From positions 1-7,651 of the forward strand of contig JAUWWO010000011.1 in the NCBI GenBank assembly GCA_030616825.1: a stretch of DNA of 7,651 nt. The letters are read 5' to 3'. The translations under genes and the position numbers were made by a program. Of this stretch, positions 5,221 through 7,651 are shown piece by piece. How positions within the stretch are numbered: the first letter of the stretch is position 1; each line of letters opens with the position of its first letter. This DNA comes from Candidatus Margulisiibacteriota bacterium (GTDB lineage: Bacteria; Margulisbacteria; WOR-1; JAUWWO01). The notes beneath the pieces are model-generated. The model was not told the origin of the DNA. It did no database searches and was given only the letters and a program-made list of their open reading frames with translations.

Positions 5221-5847
5221 ATGGTAATGAATAGAATCTATGGTCTTTCTTCAGTTGGGAAGACTCAAAACCAGAAACCTCAAAACCTTTTATATAAGGA
5301 GATTGCAAAATGGGTGAATTCCGAGAAACCCGATTCTCAAAAGATTCAATCGGAATTTGAAGATTTCTGCCAGAAGGAAAATATTAATCTAGTAGAGCTT
5401 CGGCCAGTCTTTAATAAACTTTTTAAGATATATATAAGCATATCAAATTATTCAGAGAAAGGATGCTCAGCTTGTAGAATGGGATCCTTTAGGGACCTAT
5501 TAGAGATTTCTTCTAGAAAACTAAATGCAGATGAAAATGAATTAGCTGGAGCTGCCAAATTATATACAAATTACAAAAAATTTCATAAAGATCTGATTAA
5601 AAAAAATAATGCCGCTATTAAAGAGCGTAAAATAGATCCCAGACATATACGTGGCGATCGTTCAGAGATTTTGAAATTAATGAGAATAAACCTGGATAGG
5701 CTCGCTAAAAATTTTAGAGATGATAATCTTAATAAGTTTGTGACTAATGTTTCAAATTGGATTCTTGATGATGATAAGAGAGGCAAGCTTTTAGCCAAGC
5801 TAAGGAAAATAGATTCAAAGAGACGAATAAAAAATTCTACATTTTAA
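5221..5847 (+). CDS. Unknown basic helical protein, 208 aa
   Basis: I do not recognise this protein. From the ATG at 5221 it has 208 residues, rich in Lys, Asn, Ile and Leu, strongly basic towards the end (LRKIDSKRRIKNSTF) and predicted by eye to be mostly helical. There is no signal peptide or membrane segment. One CxxC pair is present (Cys82 and Cys85 in GCSACRMG). Residues 157-181 carry a helix followed by NLNKFVTNVSNWI (169-181). The next protein has a clear counterpart at 303-332, including NYNEWASNVTKFL, so the two genes share a module. The stop is 14 bp before the next ATG, so the pair is almost certainly co-transcribed. An intrinsic terminator and a structured leader lie just upstream. 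Base use is more A/T-rich than in the arg genes. Partner or regulatory subunit of the larger protein is a guess from context only. Confidence 0.85.
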   Translation: MVMNRIYGLSSVGKTQNQKPQNLLYKEIAKWVNSEKPDSQKIQSEFEDFCQKENINLVELRPVFNKLFKIYISISNYSEKGCSACRMGSFRDLLEISSRKLNADENELAGAAKLYTNYKKFHKDLIKKNNAAIKERKIDPRHIRGDRSEILKLMRINLDRLAKNFRDDNLNKFVTNVSNWILDDDKRGKLLAKLRKIDSKRRIKNSTF

Positions 5848-5848
5848 T

Positions 5849-5857
5849 AGGAGGGTG
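5849..5857 (+). promoter_or_regulatory. Strong ribosome binding site of the large unknown gene
   Basis: AGGAGGGTG lies two bases after the preceding stop codon, its AGGAGG core 7 bases before the ATG at 5862. The tight spacing suggests co-transcription and possibly translational coupling. Confidence 0.85.
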
Positions 5858-5861
5858 AAAA

Positions 5862-7651
5862 ATGGGGAATGGAATTGATCCTGTAAAAATAATTACACAA
5901 GCCATTGGATTGACAGTAAGTCTAAAAAACAAAAGTTCAAGTCCAACTTCGAGTTCAGGGACCGCCGGTACACTACCTCAACCAAATCTTGTGAGATTTG
6001 AAGGTCCAAATAAAACTCTCTTTATAAATGGGGAAGAAGTCAAATACGTAGATGGGACAAAAACCAAAAAAGTTGATATCTCTGATGGTAGGATAGATAA
6101 AAAAGAACTCGAAGCTATTAAGGCATTCAAAAAAGAAGGCGTCATCATAAATAAAACCCTGATTGATATTATAAAAACAGGTGCAGAGATTAATGGAGCT
6201 GATCCAGATAGAGGAATAAACTTTGAAGATGCGAAGGCTGTTGTTGCTGCGGTTAATGAACATGCGCAAACGTACTTTCCAGAAGAATATAATGATCCAG
6301 CCAAAAAAGAGGCCGCAATACAAAAATCATCAGATGCATTCCGAATTGCAGGATATTATGAGATGAGGGATCTGGCGGCAGTTAGGGAGACAAGGGGGAA
6401 ACTACCAGAAGAGGTTAAGCTTGCAGCCGAAGATCTTAAATTAGACAATGATTATGAAGCGATTAGAAAAAAGTTTATTAACTGGGGCTGCAAAAAAGAT
6501 AGCGAAGTTATAAAGATTGTTGTTGAATACCTTAAAATGCATCCAAATGCAATTGTTGATGATATCTACACCCTCCTGATTCGCATCCCAGAAGCTTCGA
6601 AATTTAATGATAATGCAAAAATACGGGAGGGTATTTTCGAAATTTCAATTAAGATCAAAAGCATATACCTATCAAATCTACCATATACAGTAAAGAATAT
6701 CTTGAATTATTTGAAGGGGGAGATGGTGGGGAGAGAAGAGAAAGCGAAGAGCAAAACTTCGGCGAAAAATTTGAAAGAACTAGCTAGACTGATTCAGGAC
6801 GGACCTGATATAAGGGGTAATTATAATGAATGGGCAAGTAATGTTACGAAGTTTCTTGCTGCCCTCAGGGATAAACAACCGACAACAAAATTTAAAAATT
6901 CTTGGGACCATCTCTATTTGTCGCTAGTAAACGAGCTAATTGAATATAACATTAAAAAAGATCTGGTTGGAAAGATGGAGAATGAAAGTATTCCCCCCTT
7001 GATTGAAGAACTGACAGAGGCGCTGGAAGAAAAAAATCTTTACAAGACAACAAATACCCCCGAGATGGCGAGAAATAAAATAGGTGCCGTTCACCTCATT
7101 GCCGAGCTCAAGAAGAAACAAGGAGCTAAAGCTGAAAACACTCAAAAATTTATCAACCAGCATATTAATAGCGATATTTGGAATAACAATATATGGGGAA
7201 GGAAGGACAAACAGAAGGCGTTAAAAGTGGCGTTAGCCCTGCAGGTGGCTCAGACCAAGATCAAGCTCTTCATCTCTGAAAAAGAGGGAAAATACACAAT
7301 TGCGGATGGAGCTGATATTCAAGACGAATTAAAGATCTTGGCGGAAGGATGGGAAACAGAAGTTAGAAAGACTCTGCTCCTGGCCGGCATGATAAACACC
7401 TTACAAGCAATTGCTACCTCCCTGACCGAAGAAGAAGCCATCTCGCTCTATGTCTTTCATCATTTGATCAATGTAAATGATGCAGCTAAAAATGTAATAG
7501 AGCAACTTGTAAATAAAAATAAAGATAAAGGTAAAATCAAACTGCTTAATTTGCAAAAGGAAAAACTAACTAAGCTTTACAGGAAGTTTTTGGGAGCTAA
7601 TGGGGCGTCCGCTTCAGCAAAAAGCCAAAAATCGAAAAGAAAAGAATCAAC
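5862..7651 (+). CDS. Large unknown helical protein, 5' part
   Basis: The frame from the ATG at 5862 stays open for 596 complete codons to the right edge, so the gene is truncated by the window. I checked it codon by codon and found no stop. I do not recognise the family. The N terminus (1-24) has no convincing signal peptide and is followed by a Ser/Thr/Gly/Pro-rich linker (25-41). A short strand-rich part follows (42-64). Two degenerate EF-hand-like segments come next: VDISDGRIDKKEL (71-83) and NGADPDRGINFEDA (111-124). From about 145 onward it is almost entirely charged helices, Lys/Glu-rich, without membrane segments. Residues 303-332 match the module in the preceding protein. Around 580-595 a Gly/Ala/Ser/Lys-rich linker (GANGASASAKSQKSKRK) suggests that another domain follows. 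An excellent ribosome binding site supports the start. The protein may be a cytoplasmic scaffold or multidomain effector; nothing visible shows an enzyme active site. Confidence 0.9.
   Translation, partial: MGNGIDPVKIITQAIGLTVSLKNKSSSPTSSSGTAGTLPQPNLVRFEGPNKTLFINGEEVKYVDGTKTKKVDISDGRIDKKELEAIKAFKKEGVIINKTLIDIIKTGAEINGADPDRGINFEDAKAVVAAVNEHAQTYFPEEYNDPAKKEAAIQKSSDAFRIAGYYEMRDLAAVRETRGKLPEEVKLAAEDLKLDNDYEAIRKKFINWGCKKDSEVIKIVVEYLKMHPNAIVDDIYTLLIRIPEASKFNDNAKIREGIFEISIKIKSIYLSNLPYTVKNILNYLKGEMVGREEKAKSKTSAKNLKELARLIQDGPDIRGNYNEWASNVTKFLAALRDKQPTTKFKNSWDHLYLSLVNELIEYNIKKDLVGKMENESIPPLIEELTEALEEKNLYKTTNTPEMARNKIGAVHLIAELKKKQGAKAENTQKFINQHINSDIWNNNIWGRKDKQKALKVALALQVAQTKIKLFISEKEGKYTIADGADIQDELKILAEGWETEVRKTLLLAGMINTLQAIATSLTEEEAISLYVFHHLINVNDAAKNVIEQLVNKNKDKGKIKLLNLQKEKLTKLYRKFLGANGASASAKSQKSKRKES

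Noticed and set aside
5973..6323. Minus-strand open frames of about 110 codons
   Set aside because: They lie antisense to the continuous 596-codon frame, have no ribosome binding site and give Phe/Ser-rich products typical of antisense shadows.

Overview
The window looks like bacterial chromosome: Shine-Dalgarno sites, a compact co-directional gene order, and an argC-argJ-argB arginine cluster. Base composition is moderate across the arg genes and visibly richer in A/T in the last third. The phylum cannot be proved from the sequence. The arg cluster behind an AMMECR1 gene, gaps full of short palindromes and 7-8 bp tandem repeats, and a long lysine-rich protein of unknown family would fit an uncultivated lineage such as Omnitrophota, but that is only an impression. 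Every gene called is on the + strand.

Region 1 (1-3767) is metabolic. It opens with the 3' end of an AMMECR1-domain gene. Then come argC (N-acetyl-gamma-glutamyl-phosphate reductase), argJ (ornithine/glutamate acetyltransferase) and argB (acetylglutamate kinase). Together ArgB, ArgC and ArgJ cover the kinase, reductase and acetyl-recycling steps of the acetylated ornithine pathway. The aminotransferase ArgD and the later arginine genes are not in the window. Each gap carries a repeat placed right at the preceding stop codon: a 7-bp tandem repeat before argC, and two copies of one palindromic element, in opposite orientations, before argJ and argB.

Region 2 (3768-4907) has a 312-bp A/T-rich gap with an 8-bp tandem repeat and an inverted array of ATCAG/CTGAT words. 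It is followed by a protein with an HEVGH zinc-metallopeptidase motif and a plausible downstream glutamate ligand.

Region 3 (4908-7651) is the least familiar part. A noncoding leader of about 310 bp contains four hairpins. The last is a clear intrinsic terminator only 24 bp before the next start codon, and its loop is complementary to the loop of the preceding hairpin, which suggests regulated read-through. Two tightly spaced genes of unknown family follow. One encodes a basic 208-residue protein. The other encodes a helical protein of at least 596 residues that runs off the right edge with no stop. A 13-residue motif and its flanking helix are shared between the two proteins, so they probably contain related modules and may work together.
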